Below, one piece after another: positions 36,030-44,439 of a stretch of DNA of 64,000 bases (positions are counted from its first letter, which is position 1; every line of letters begins with the position of its first letter). Origin of the DNA: Acinetobacter sp. SFB (GTDB lineage: Bacteria > Pseudomonadota > Gammaproteobacteria > Pseudomonadales > Moraxellaceae); the NCBI RefSeq assembly GCF_001647545.1, contig NZ_LSZH01000013.1, positions 62,001 to 126,000 of the forward strand, in the 5' to 3' direction. The notes beneath the pieces are model-generated. The model was not told where the DNA came from and made no database searches. It saw only the letters and a program-made list of their open reading frames with translations. A program made the translations under genes and the position numbers.

Positions 36030-36794
36030 TTAGATCCCACGCCAATCCACGCGGGCATTGCGTTCGGTTTGATAAATCCGCAGTACATATTGCCCTAAGG
36101 GTAATTCAGTTAAAGTCTCTTTATATTTTTTAAATTATTCAGACAGTACCTCAACATGTTCTTTTTCCCACGGCGTACCGGGAATTTCCAAAAGTGGAGC
36201 CAGCATTGAACAGACAGCAATATCAGCCAAGCCTAATCGTTCACCCACAAAATAACGTCCATGATTTTCAATTAAGCGCTGATTCAAAAGCTCGACTAGA
36301 GCATCTATTTGTTGTTTAGACTCAGCCACTTTATCAGCATTCAGTTGATAACCTTTGGAAAGCAATGCTTTGATAATCGGTTTTGAATATTTTTCAAATT
36401 GGCGTAAATAGCCTTTTTCACCAATCAGAATATCGAGAGATTCTTCACTTTCAGTCAAAGTATGCGCCAAGCCCCAGCGACGCACATGCATGCCCAATTC
36501 TGTGGCTTGCTGATTAATTTCTAAAGCCAGTTCACGCTGTTGTAAATCAGCACGTAGCAAAGAATGTTCTGGGTAAACTTCATCTAAATACAATGCAATT
36601 TCAGTCGAATCAGCAATCCAGCGGTTTTGGTCACGTAAAATGGGTAAACGATTTTGCCCTGTTTTTAATTGTGCAAATGCACGATGCACACCGGGGATCA
36701 TATTATGGGCAACATAATCCAATTCTTTATGATCGAGCAACCAGCGAGCTTTCTCACAAAAATGAGACAAAGGAAACTGGTATAAGGTTCGCAT
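36030..36794 (-). pseudogene. Glutathione S-transferase family protein with premature stop
   Basis: The frame opens at ATG 36,794 with a GST N-terminus (LYQFPLSHFCEKARWLL, NRLPILRD, DSTEIALYLDE) and reads 219 residues to TAA 36,135-36,137. After that stop the same frame continues for 34 clean codons (FKKYKETLTELPLGQYVLRI, then YQTERNARVDWRGI) to TAA 36,030-36,032, and the terminator lies behind this second stop. A one-base change in a Lys, Gln or Glu codon thus seems to have cut the C-terminal helix. The truncated protein retains the thioredoxin-like and most of the helical domain, so activity may persist. Confidence 0.75.
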
Positions 36795-37491
36795 AAAATC
36801 TCCGCAGTTATTTTTTTAGTTTTGCTTAAATCAAAACCATCAAATCATTCGGATACTTTAGTCACCCTGTCTTAGAAATACAATGTACTTTTTATTCAAA
36901 ATAATTGCCGAATGTTCAATGCTAGATCATTTATTTTTATACACTTTTTGTCTTGATTATCTTTAAAGCTGATAAGCCAATAAACGATTGTTTAAATAAA
37001 AAGCGCCATAAAATTAAATCATTCTGATTGTTAAACAGTTTAATCATTTATTTTTTATCATAAACATGATTTCTCATAAGTTTTGCAAAAGCAATTGCTT
37101 AGTTTTGAATCCAGTTACTTGCAGCATTTTGATATCTATTTAAGCTGTCGTTATGTCTCATTTAATTTCTGACAATGTTCATGTGGTTGAAAATGACCAG
37201 AATGCAATTAATGCAGCATACCAAGTTGCAGTTTGCCCACTGGTTTGCGATAAGAACCCTTCATTCAAAAGGTCATATTGAGATCTGGTGATCAATCGTC
37301 TGGGAGTATTGTTTTCGTCATGTTGATTCAGGCGACTGGAGACACCCTTGCCAATCAACTTGATAAACGTAAAATTTAAAGGATATACCTTTCAGTTGTT
37401 TTCAATAAACATGAAAGCCATGACCTGACTTTGTGCTGGCTTTCATGTAAAATCAGCCACAATTTTTAAATAATACTTTGTGAGTCATTTC
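36795..37491. other. Long intergenic region before ychF
   Basis: Mostly AT-rich. A 42-residue frame at 37,153-37,281 (MSHLISDNVHVVENDQ..., ending PSFKRSY) has no SD and looks like a gene scrap. A perfect 12-base inverted repeat with arms ACATGAAAGCCA (37,409-37,420) and TGGCTTTCATGT (37,437-37,448) stands 44 bases before the ychF start; without a T-run it may be an operator or leader hairpin. Confidence 0.5.
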
Positions 37492-38583
37492 ATGGGTTTT
37501 AATTGCGGTATTGTCGGCTTGCCGAACGTGGGTAAATCTACACTTTTCAATGCATTGACTAAAGCTGCGATTGCTGCAGAAAACTTCCCCTTCTGCACCA
37601 TTGAACCAAACACCGGTATTGTTCCTGTGCCTGACCTACGTATGGACAAACTTGCGGAAATCGTTAAACCACAACGTGTTGTTCCAACTGCAATGGAATT
37701 TGTTGATATTGCGGGTTTAGTTGCGGGTGCATCTAAAGGTGAAGGTTTGGGTAACCAGTTCCTGGCCAACATCCGTGAAACCGATGCGATTGCCCATGTG
37801 GTTCGTTGTTTTGAAGATGAAAACGTGATTCACGTGAATGGTAAAATTGATCCACTTGATGACATCGCAACAATCAACACTGAACTTGCGCTGGCTGACC
37901 TTGAAGCTGTTGCCAAAGCCATCACCCGTCTAACAAAATCTGCAAAAAGTGGCGACAAAGAAGCGATTGCCGTTAAAGCAATTTTGGAAAAAATCCAGCC
38001 ATTGCTTGATGAAGGTAAACCGGCTCGCGCAGCTGATCTAGATGATGATGAACGTAAACTGGTCCGTGGTTTTGGTTTAATGACTTTAAAACCAACCATG
38101 TACATTGCCAACGTGGCTGAAGATGGCTTTGAAAACAATCCACATTTAAATGCAGTTAAAAAATTAGCTGCGGAAGAAAATGCGATTGTGGTTCCACTGT
38201 GCAACCAGATTGAAGCAGAAATTTCTTTGCTTGAAGATGAAGACCGTGCTGAATTCCTAGAAGCAATGGGCATGGCAGAACCGGGTTTGAACGCGGTCAT
38301 CCGTGCAGGTTATTCACTGCTTGGCTTGCAAACTTACTTTACCGCCGGTGTACAAGAGGTTCGCGCTTGGACGGTTAAAATTGGCGCAACTGCACCTCAA
38401 GCAGCAGGTGTAATTCACACTGACTTTGAAAAAGGTTTTATCCGCGCTGAATGTATTGCTTATGATGACTTCATTCAATACAACGGCGAAGCTGGCGCGA
38501 AAGAAGCAGGCAAATGGCGATTAGAAGGTAAAACTTACATCGTTCAAGATGGTGATGTTTTACACTTCCGTTTTAACGTCTAA
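37492..38583 (+). CDS. ychF: Ribosome-binding ATPase YchF (Obg family)
   Basis: A 363-residue YchF: P-loop GLPNVGKS near the N-terminus, [32 protein letters not shown] (switch II region), the coiled-coil insertion, and the C-terminal TGS domain ([30 protein letters not shown]). It hydrolyses ATP rather than GTP and binds ribosomes. The ATG at 37,492 has GTGAG seven bases upstream; an in-frame GTG at 37,480 would add four residues. Followed by a strong terminator. Confidence 0.97.
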   Translation: MGFNCGIVGLPNVGKSTLFNALTKAAIAAENFPFCTIEPNTGIVPVPDLRMDKLAEIVKPQRVVPTAMEFVDIAGLVAGASKGEGLGNQFLANIRETDAIAHVVRCFEDENVIHVNGKIDPLDDIATINTELALADLEAVAKAITRLTKSAKSGDKEAIAVKAILEKIQPLLDEGKPARAADLDDDERKLVRGFGLMTLKPTMYIANVAEDGFENNPHLNAVKKLAAEENAIVVPLCNQIEAEISLLEDEDRAEFLEAMGMAEPGLNAVIRAGYSLLGLQTYFTAGVQEVRAWTVKIGATAPQAAGVIHTDFEKGFIRAECIAYDDFIQYNGEAGAKEAGKWRLEGKTYIVQDGDVLHFRFNV

Positions 38584-38592
38584 TCCGACCGC

Positions 38593-38621
38593 AAAAAAGC
38601 CAGCGCTACGCTGGCTTTTTT
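38593..38621 (+). terminator. Rho-independent terminator of ychF
   Basis: AAAAAAGCCAGCG / CGCTGGCTTTTTT hairpin ten bases after the stop. Confidence 0.88.
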
Positions 38622-39088
38622 ATTGTCTTAGATTGTTAAAATTAACTCAAAATAAAGCTTTAAGCACCCTATAATACGCAGCTTTAATCCGAAGATTGAA
38701 ACAATCTCTCCTTTTTCCAGCTAAATATGAAGCTAGATTTAAAGTTCAGGGGATCTAGGAAGATGGTTTATAAAAACGTCCGAACTTTCCCAATTTGATT
38801 GATTCAACTTTGAGAGTCGATCTGTTACGTTATAATTTTGCATTAGATGTAGTTTTCAATATGAGTAGTTTTAAGGTCTATTTCTTAGGCTATTCTTGAT
38901 AAGCGTAATTGTTTATTTTTTGACTTAATTTGATTCAGCATAAGCTTAGTTTTTGCTTAAAACTAACAATATGCCGACAATTTCATCTTAGAATATTGCT
39001 GTTCAGCAACCATGTTACAACTCACTCCCTGATCAAATTTGCCTAATTTATCTATAGGTACTAATGCCTTTATTTTAGAATAACGAAA
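38622..39088. other. Gene-free interval before the His/Met-rich secreted protein
   Basis: AT-rich sequence with no open frame of note. It must contain the promoter for the 39,089 gene. No clear palindrome or operator found by eye. Confidence 0.55.
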
Positions 39089-39415
39089 ATGAAAAAATTC
39101 AGCACAATCTGTACAGCAGCTATCTTCACTATGCTTAGTGCGACTGCATTTGCTTGTCCTAAAGGTACAACAATGATGGGAGGTACCGGTCCAAATCATA
39201 AAGGCGGTAAATGTGTAACAACGACCCATACGGCAAAACATAAAACAAATCATATGAAGAAAGCAGAGCCTCAAATGATGAAATCAGATCAGAATATGAT
39301 GAAAATGGATAAAAAATCTGCAACTTCCGCCCCAACAACTACAGCACCTCAAGCCAATATGAATGAAAATATGCACGACAACAAAATCCCGGAAAAACAA
39401 GCACCCAAACCTTAA
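39089..39415 (+). CDS. Small secreted His/Met/Lys-rich protein
   Basis: A 108-residue protein. The signal peptide MKKFSTICTAAIFTMLSATAFA is cleaved before residue 23. The mature chain has two cysteines (CPKGTTMMGG, GGKCVTTTH) and then many histidines and methionines (THTAKHKTNHMKK, MMKSDQNMMKMDKK, NENMHDN), as seen in periplasmic copper- or metal-binding proteins. The C-terminus is proline/threonine-rich and disordered. No metal-resistance genes are adjacent, so metal binding is inferred from composition only. Confidence 0.65.
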   Translation: MKKFSTICTAAIFTMLSATAFACPKGTTMMGGTGPNHKGGKCVTTTHTAKHKTNHMKKAEPQMMKSDQNMMKMDKKSATSAPTTTAPQANMNENMHDNKIPEKQAPKP

Positions 39416-39441
39416 ATATCAACCCCTCATAACGGTATATA

Positions 39442-39473
39442 AAAAAACCGGTTCAAATCAACCGGCTTTTTTA
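39442..39473. terminator. Bidirectional rho-independent terminator
   Basis: AAAACCGGTT / AACCGGCTTTT hairpin between converging genes. Confidence 0.85.
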
Positions 39474-39490
39474 TGCTTAAGTTATGCAGG

Positions 39491-40024
39491 TTAAGTGATA
39501 TTCACAGTTTTGCCGTCCATTTCTGCACGTAATATACGCGCATGATCAAGCATACCCTGCTCTAATTCCTTACGAAAACCGAGCATGAACACGATTTCTG
39601 CCAAAACAAATAATGGTCCAATCGCTAAACCAATAATATCATCGGTAAAAGCAGGCTTTTTCTTCTCATAAAAATGTCCCACAAACTGAAATACCCAACC
39701 GACCAAGAAGATGCCAATACTTAAGCTTAACCAAACTGCGAGTTCTAAGTAGGCAATTTTCAAAGCCAAGGGATAGGCAGCAATCAGAATGATCAACATT
39801 ATTAAAGCAAAAATTCGGTCGAGGCTAAAATAGTAAATACTGGTGACTGCTATCAGCACTAATGCCAAGGTGATTTCCATTCCTGCCAGCATCATCCCTG
39901 CTCTTGCGGTTAAACACAGAATCGCAAAAACAATTAAAGGAATACCCACAAAATGGGTCAAAATATTTTTGTGATCCAGATGATAGGCTGCATACTGGCT
40001 TAATAGCTGTTCTAATTTGGTCAT
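39491..40024 (-). CDS. DUF962/Mpo1-like membrane protein
   Basis: A 177-residue membrane protein of the Mpo1/YGL010w (DUF962) family: YHLDHKNILTHFVGIP at the N-terminus, four to five membrane helices, and GHFYEKKKPAF. The yeast relative is an iron-dependent dioxygenase for 2-hydroxy fatty acids; the conserved histidines (H18, H21, H27 and the GHFYE histidine) fit metal binding. The bacterial role is unknown. The ATG at 40,024 has AAGGA eight bases upstream, so eight upstream codons are left out. Divergent from the Crp/Fnr gene. Confidence 0.82.
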   Translation of the reverse strand: MTKLEQLLSQYAAYHLDHKNILTHFVGIPLIVFAILCLTARAGMMLAGMEITLALVLIAVTSIYYFSLDRIFALIMLIILIAAYPLALKIAYLELAVWLSLSIGIFLVGWVFQFVGHFYEKKKPAFTDDIIGLAIGPLFVLAEIVFMLGFRKELEQGMLDHARILRAEMDGKTVNIT

Positions 40025-40121
40025 ATTATTCTTCCTTGCTACACTCATCCTTTGACTATATAAAAAAACCCAAGACCAAGTTGTCGGCCAAATGACAACT
40101 CACATTAAAAAAGGAATTAAA

Positions 40122-40823
40122 GTGCTCGAGCCGATTTATATTGCTCATTTAGAACAGAATGCTTGGTTTTCACAATTACCTTCAGTGTTCAAGGAATTTA
40201 TTGCGGAGCATGCTGTACAACAATATTTTGCTAAGGAACAAGCCATCTTTCATTCAGGGGATTCATTCAATGGCATCTATGCCGTTTTAGAAGGCGCGGT
40301 TCGCTTAGGCTATATTGATATTCAAGGTAAAGAATCCGTAGCGGCGATAGTGGAACCGATTATGTGGTTTGGTGAAATATCACTGGTAGATGTGCAGCCT
40401 CGCTCGCATGATGCCATTGCGATTCAAAAAAGTATGATCCTGCATATTCCAAGTACAGCCATTCAAAAGCTACTCGATGAACATCCTGTTTTTTGGTATC
40501 ACATTGCACAATTGACCAGTCAAAAGTTACGTTTTGCTTTTTTAGAGCTGATTGCAATTCAGACGCAAAGCCTCACCCAACGTTTAGCCCAGCGCTTAAT
40601 GTTTATATTGAATGGCTATGGCAATCATTTGGTGATTGAAACAAACACCATTCATTTATCTCAAGAACAATTGGCACAAATGCTGACCTGTTCCCGACAA
40701 ACCGTAAACCAGGAACTGCAAGCCTTAGAGAAGCAGAGTATTTTGCGGCTTTCTTTTCGGAAAATCGAAATTTTAGATCTGGCTGAATTGCATCGAATCG
40801 CACATGTATCTTCAAGCTTTTGA
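40122..40823 (+). CDS. Crp/Fnr-family transcriptional regulator
   Basis: A 233-residue regulator. A cyclic-nucleotide-binding-fold domain (FHSGDSFNGIYAVLEGAVRL, about residues 45-110) is followed by the dimer helix and a Crp-type winged helix (LSQEQLAQMLTCSRQTVNQEL, then ALEKQSIL). No N-terminal FNR-type cysteines are seen, so it is not an oxygen sensor of the FNR kind. GTG 40,122 with AAGGA at 40,111-40,115 is preferred to the ATG 30 bases upstream. It may control the divergent Mpo1-like gene. Confidence 0.85.
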   Translation: MLEPIYIAHLEQNAWFSQLPSVFKEFIAEHAVQQYFAKEQAIFHSGDSFNGIYAVLEGAVRLGYIDIQGKESVAAIVEPIMWFGEISLVDVQPRSHDAIAIQKSMILHIPSTAIQKLLDEHPVFWYHIAQLTSQKLRFAFLELIAIQTQSLTQRLAQRLMFILNGYGNHLVIETNTIHLSQEQLAQMLTCSRQTVNQELQALEKQSILRLSFRKIEILDLAELHRIAHVSSSF

Positions 40824-40943
40824 ATAACAAACTATATAAAGAAGAGCTGAATCATACAGATGTCATACCGTTGCAGTATTTATCTTATGCAGGTCTCATC
40901 AGGCTTCTATCAGTTTTAGATTTATTATTTATATATTCACCGA

Positions 40944-41120
40944 TTAAGAACGTAACTGGCACACATTTACATCATCAAAACCATTTGTACATGGCGCAAC
41001 TTCCTGTTCACTATTTGATGAAAATTGAATCGCCTCAACTTGTTCAGACGCAGATACTATACTGCTAAAAGCACTTACTGCGAGCATTAAACTTATTGAT
41101 AAAAACACTTTATTCAACAT
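40944..41120 (-). CDS. Small secreted protein with two cysteines
   Basis: A 58-residue gene on the minus strand: ATG 41,118-41,120 with AGGA nine bases upstream. Signal peptide (KVFLSISLMLAVSAFSSIVSA) cleaved before SEQVEAI; the mature 34-residue peptide is acidic and has two cysteines (APCTNGFDDVNVC) that could form one disulfide. The function is unknown. A longer frame on the opposite strand over the same DNA has no ribosome site and unconvincing composition. Confidence 0.65.
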   Translation of the reverse strand: MLNKVFLSISLMLAVSAFSSIVSASEQVEAIQFSSNSEQEVAPCTNGFDDVNVCQLRS

Positions 41121-41312
41121 ATTCTTCTTTCCTATTTATTTACCATATGGATGTTATTTAGATTTTTATCAAAGCAATAACAACGTGAACATGTTTTATT
41201 ATACACTTATTATCGCATTATGATAATTCTATATATTTATCAAGTTATCGCTCTAAGCTCTTATTGATTTTTTTAACTATAACTAAAATACACTTTAAAA
41301 ATTTGGGTAAAA

Positions 41313-41336
41313 AAAGCGAGGCATTCGCCTCGCTTT
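41313..41336. terminator. Rho-independent terminator
   Basis: AAAGCGAGGC-ATTC-GCCTCGCTTT hairpin just downstream of the next minus-strand gene. Confidence 0.8.
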
Positions 41337-41343
41337 ATCTTTC

Positions 41344-41826
41344 TTAAACGCCTTTCTTTTTCGGATCAGTATTTCCCAGCGCAGGATTATCAATTGCATC
41401 CTTACACTGTGCTTTATCTCGTTCGTAATCTGTCTGCTTTTGGGCCACCGAACTCGATTGATCCATCGTTTCACGCGCCCATATTTCCAGACTGGTCAAT
41501 GCTTTACGACATAATGCATATTTCCCTTCGGTGACTGAATCGGTCATTTTGACATTAATGCGCCAATCCGTACTTAACTTGCGGGCAGGTTTACGTACCT
41601 GTTCTTCAAGCACATCCAGCTGTTTTGCATACACCAGACCATCAACTTGATTAATGAATTTCCAGGCTTCATTGGCATAGCTGGTCGCATCATTGTTAAG
41701 CTTGGGTGCAGCCTTAATTTCAACTTTGTGTTTCGGTTCTTCAGATGAGTTACCACAACCCTGTAATGCAAAAATACTGCACAGCACAGAAATCATCACT
41801 ATTGCACGTGATTTGGACGCAAACAT
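41344..41826 (-). CDS. Hypothetical lipoprotein
   Basis: A 160-residue lipoprotein: signal peptide and lipobox LQGC (cysteine 24), followed by a helical, charged mature domain with two further cysteines (YALCRKA and AQCKD) that may pair. No known catalytic motif. I do not recognise the family beyond an Acinetobacter-style lipoprotein. It stands alone between terminator and the azlC promoter. Confidence 0.7.
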   Translation of the reverse strand: MFASKSRAIVMISVLCSIFALQGCGNSSEEPKHKVEIKAAPKLNNDATSYANEAWKFINQVDGLVYAKQLDVLEEQVRKPARKLSTDWRINVKMTDSVTEGKYALCRKALTSLEIWARETMDQSSSVAQKQTDYERDKAQCKDAIDNPALGNTDPKKKGV

Positions 41827-41927
41827 ATCAGCTGCCTATACAAACATTTCGGCACTATGCTAGTGAATTCGGATAGAATACTCAATCAACATTTTACCCT
41901 CTTTGTCTAACTCTCCTTAGGTGTGTC

Positions 41928-42683
41928 GTGTCTGAGCACAAAATCCTTCCAGTACAACCTGCCGGCTTTTGGCAAGGCGCTAAAGATAGTCAAGCCATTA
42001 TTTTTACCTATCTTCCTGTGTCTTTTGCTTTCGGTGTTTCTGCGACACAATTTGGCTTTACGCCTTGGGAAGCGCTGTTTTTATCTTGCTCCATGTATGC
42101 CGGTGCCAGTCAATTCTTAGTGGTGGCTTTACTGGGTAGTGGGACATCTATCTGGATGACAGCGCTCACCGTAATTGCTTTAGACATTCGCCACCTGCTC
42201 TATGGTCCTGCACTGCAAAACCTGATTCAAGATAAATTGAACCTAAAAAAGACAGCCTTTTGGGCGTGGGGCTTAACCGATGAAGTGTTTGCTTCAGGGA
42301 TGATCAAGCTGTCGCAACGTCGACAGGAATGGTCTGAGTCTTGGATGTTAGGGGTAAGCCTGTTCAGCTGGTTATCATGGGCTTTAGGTTCGTTCTTAGG
42401 GGGATTGTTTGCAGACCAGGTCAGTCACTTACCGCAATTTTTGCAAGCCGCGCTGGATTTCCTGCTTCCTGCACTGTTCTTAAGTTTCCTGCTTGCCGCC
42501 TTTGAAAAGAAACACACTTTTATTGTCGCGGTCTGCTTAATTGTTTCCGCTATCGCCTGCTATTTCATTAATTTATCGGCAGCGATTTTTATTGGAATTT
42601 TATCCGGTATTTTAGCCGGTTTATTCAAGCACTATGTTTTAAAACAACACGATGATGAATTTGGAGAAGCGCATGAATCTTGA
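41928..42683 (+). CDS. azlC: AzlC-family branched-chain amino acid exporter, large subunit
   Basis: A 251-residue AzlC/YgaZ membrane protein with about seven helices. Typical stretches are SFAFGVSATQFGFTPWEAL, SMYAGASQFL, DIRHLLYGPAL and WGLTDEVFA. It works with the small AzlD subunit, whose gene overlaps by 11 bases. GTG 41,928 is the start with TAGG upstream. Exports branched-chain amino acids, and in some species other small solutes. Confidence 0.93.
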   Translation: MSEHKILPVQPAGFWQGAKDSQAIIFTYLPVSFAFGVSATQFGFTPWEALFLSCSMYAGASQFLVVALLGSGTSIWMTALTVIALDIRHLLYGPALQNLIQDKLNLKKTAFWAWGLTDEVFASGMIKLSQRRQEWSESWMLGVSLFSWLSWALGSFLGGLFADQVSHLPQFLQAALDFLLPALFLSFLLAAFEKKHTFIVAVCLIVSAIACYFINLSAAIFIGILSGILAGLFKHYVLKQHDDEFGEAHES

Positions 42684-43020
42684 GATTATTCTGGTGGGCA
42701 TTATTGTTGGCATTGCCAATTTTGCATCGCGTTTTGGGCCTTTTTATGTAATTCAAAAACATCAGCAGAACTCACAAAAGCGTGGCTCGGTCTGGATCAA
42801 AATTGCTTTAGGCAGTATCGGGATTGCTGCGATTAGTTCCATGCTGGTGGTCGCCACCCTCCCCGCACTGATGGAAACCCCAAATAAAAGCTTCGCCATG
42901 CTGGTGGGTTTTTTAACCTTAGCCGGACTGTATTTTAAGTTTAAGCAAATTGTTCCTGCGACTTTAACCGCAGCCGTGACCTATGGCTTGATTTATACCT
43001 ACCTGCCTTTTTCCTTCTAA
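42673..43020 (+). CDS. azlD: AzlD-family exporter small subunit
   Basis: A 115-residue AzlD protein with four helices: NLEIILVGIIVGIANFASR, then FYVIQ, AISSMLVVATLPAL and LVGFLTLAGLYFKF. ATG 42,673 has GGAG six bases upstream inside azlC, giving an 11-base overlap and translational coupling, so a 1:1 complex is likely. Seven in-frame codons upstream of this ATG are not used. Confidence 0.9.
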   Translation: MNLEIILVGIIVGIANFASRFGPFYVIQKHQQNSQKRGSVWIKIALGSIGIAAISSMLVVATLPALMETPNKSFAMLVGFLTLAGLYFKFKQIVPATLTAAVTYGLIYTYLPFSF

Positions 43021-43203
43021 GCCTTAGATATCTAAACGCCCTATCAAGCTCCTTATTTTTTAAGGAAGAATTTAGGGGGGTTTTTAAACAACTTTATAAA
43101 TAAAATTGTTAGACAATATCATTATTTTATGTCAATCCAGGCTTAACACACCACACAGTTCTGCTATGCTAAAAGCCCATAAAATCAAGCATGGATGATT
43201 TAC

Positions 43204-44409
43204 ATGAGCGTGACTATTGGTACTCCCCTTCAAGCTTCTGCCTTTAAAGTATTGCTATTAGGTTCAGGAGAGTTGGGTAAAGAAGTGGTGATTTCGCTAC
43301 AACGTCTTGGTGTGGAAGTCCATGCAGCAGACCGTTATGACCACGCACCGGCCATGCAAGTTGCACATTATGCTTATACTTTAAATATGGCAGATGCTGA
43401 ACAACTCAAACAACTTATCGAACAGGTTCAACCTAATTTAATTATTCCTGAAATTGAAGCCATTGCGACTGAAGTTTTAGTCGATATCGAACAACAAAAT
43501 ATTGCCACTGTTATTCCTTCAGCCAAAGCAGTTAACCTGACCATGAACCGCGAAGGTATCCGCCGTTTGGCTGCTGAAGAGCTTGGCTTGCCGACTTCGG
43601 CTTATCGTTTTGCCGACTCCTTAGAATCTTTCCGCGCGGCTTGTGACGATATTGGCTATCCGAACTTTGTCAAACCGGTGATGTCTTCTTCAGGTAAAGG
43701 ACAATCGCGAGTCAAAAATTTTGATGAAGTCGATGCTGCTTGGGAATATGCCCAAACTGGCGGTCGTGTAAATCAAGGTAAAGTGATTGTGGAATCACAA
43801 ATTGATTTCGACTTTGAAATTACCTTACTAACAGTTCGGGCTAAAAATGCAGAAACGGGTGAAATCGAAACCCAATACTGCGACCCGATCGGACACCGTC
43901 AAGATGCTGGTGATTATGTCGAAAGCTGGCAGCCTCAAGCCATGACGCCTGCCGCATTGCAAGAATCAAAACGGATTGCGCATAAAGTCACAACAGCCTT
44001 GGGCGGTTGCGGTATTTTCGGAGTCGAACTGTTTGTCAAAGGCGATAAAGTATGGTTTAGTGAAGTATCACCACGCCCGCATGACACGGGGCTTGTGACA
44101 CTTGCATCGCAATTCCAGAGCGAATTTGAACTGCATGCGCGTGCCATTTTAGGCCTGCCTGTGAATACAACACGCCATAGCGTTGCAGCAAGTGCAGTTA
44201 TTTATGCAGGCGTTGATGATAGCAATCTGTCTTTTTCTGGCTTAAATCTTGCTTTGTCTAATCCGCACACCGATTTACGCCTTTTTGGTAAACCCGAAGG
44301 TTTCAAACGTCGTCGCATGGGTGTGGCAACGGCACGTGCCGAAACAACCGATCAAGCACGTGAACTTGCATTGCATACAGCGACTCAAGTCATTGTTGAG
44401 CAAAACTAA
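43204..44409 (+). CDS. purT: Formate-dependent phosphoribosylglycinamide formyltransferase 2
   Basis: A 401-residue ATP-grasp enzyme of purine synthesis: GSGELGKEV (nucleotide site), [21 protein letters not shown] (ATP loop), [40 protein letters not shown] and [17 protein letters not shown]. It makes formyl-GAR from formate, ATP and GAR. It could also consume formate made when formaldehyde is oxidised. ATG 43,204 is preferred to that at 43,195, whose SD spacing is poor. Upstream of glnD but not tightly coupled. Confidence 0.96.
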   Translation: MSVTIGTPLQASAFKVLLLGSGELGKEVVISLQRLGVEVHAADRYDHAPAMQVAHYAYTLNMADAEQLKQLIEQVQPNLIIPEIEAIATEVLVDIEQQNIATVIPSAKAVNLTMNREGIRRLAAEELGLPTSAYRFADSLESFRAACDDIGYPNFVKPVMSSSGKGQSRVKNFDEVDAAWEYAQTGGRVNQGKVIVESQIDFDFEITLLTVRAKNAETGEIETQYCDPIGHRQDAGDYVESWQPQAMTPAALQESKRIAHKVTTALGGCGIFGVELFVKGDKVWFSEVSPRPHDTGLVTLASQFQSEFELHARAILGLPVNTTRHSVAASAVIYAGVDDSNLSFSGLNLALSNPHTDLRLFGKPEGFKRRRMGVATARAETTDQARELALHTATQVIVEQN

Positions 44410-44439
44410 ACGTATCACCTTATTTACGGATTCCTGTTC

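Noticed and set aside
37485..38300. Minus-strand frames opposite ychF
   Set aside because: Serine/arginine-rich shadows of a highly conserved gene.
40820..41068. 82-codon plus-strand frame after the Crp/Fnr gene
   Set aside because: No ribosome site, implausible composition; it lies opposite the small secreted-protein gene.
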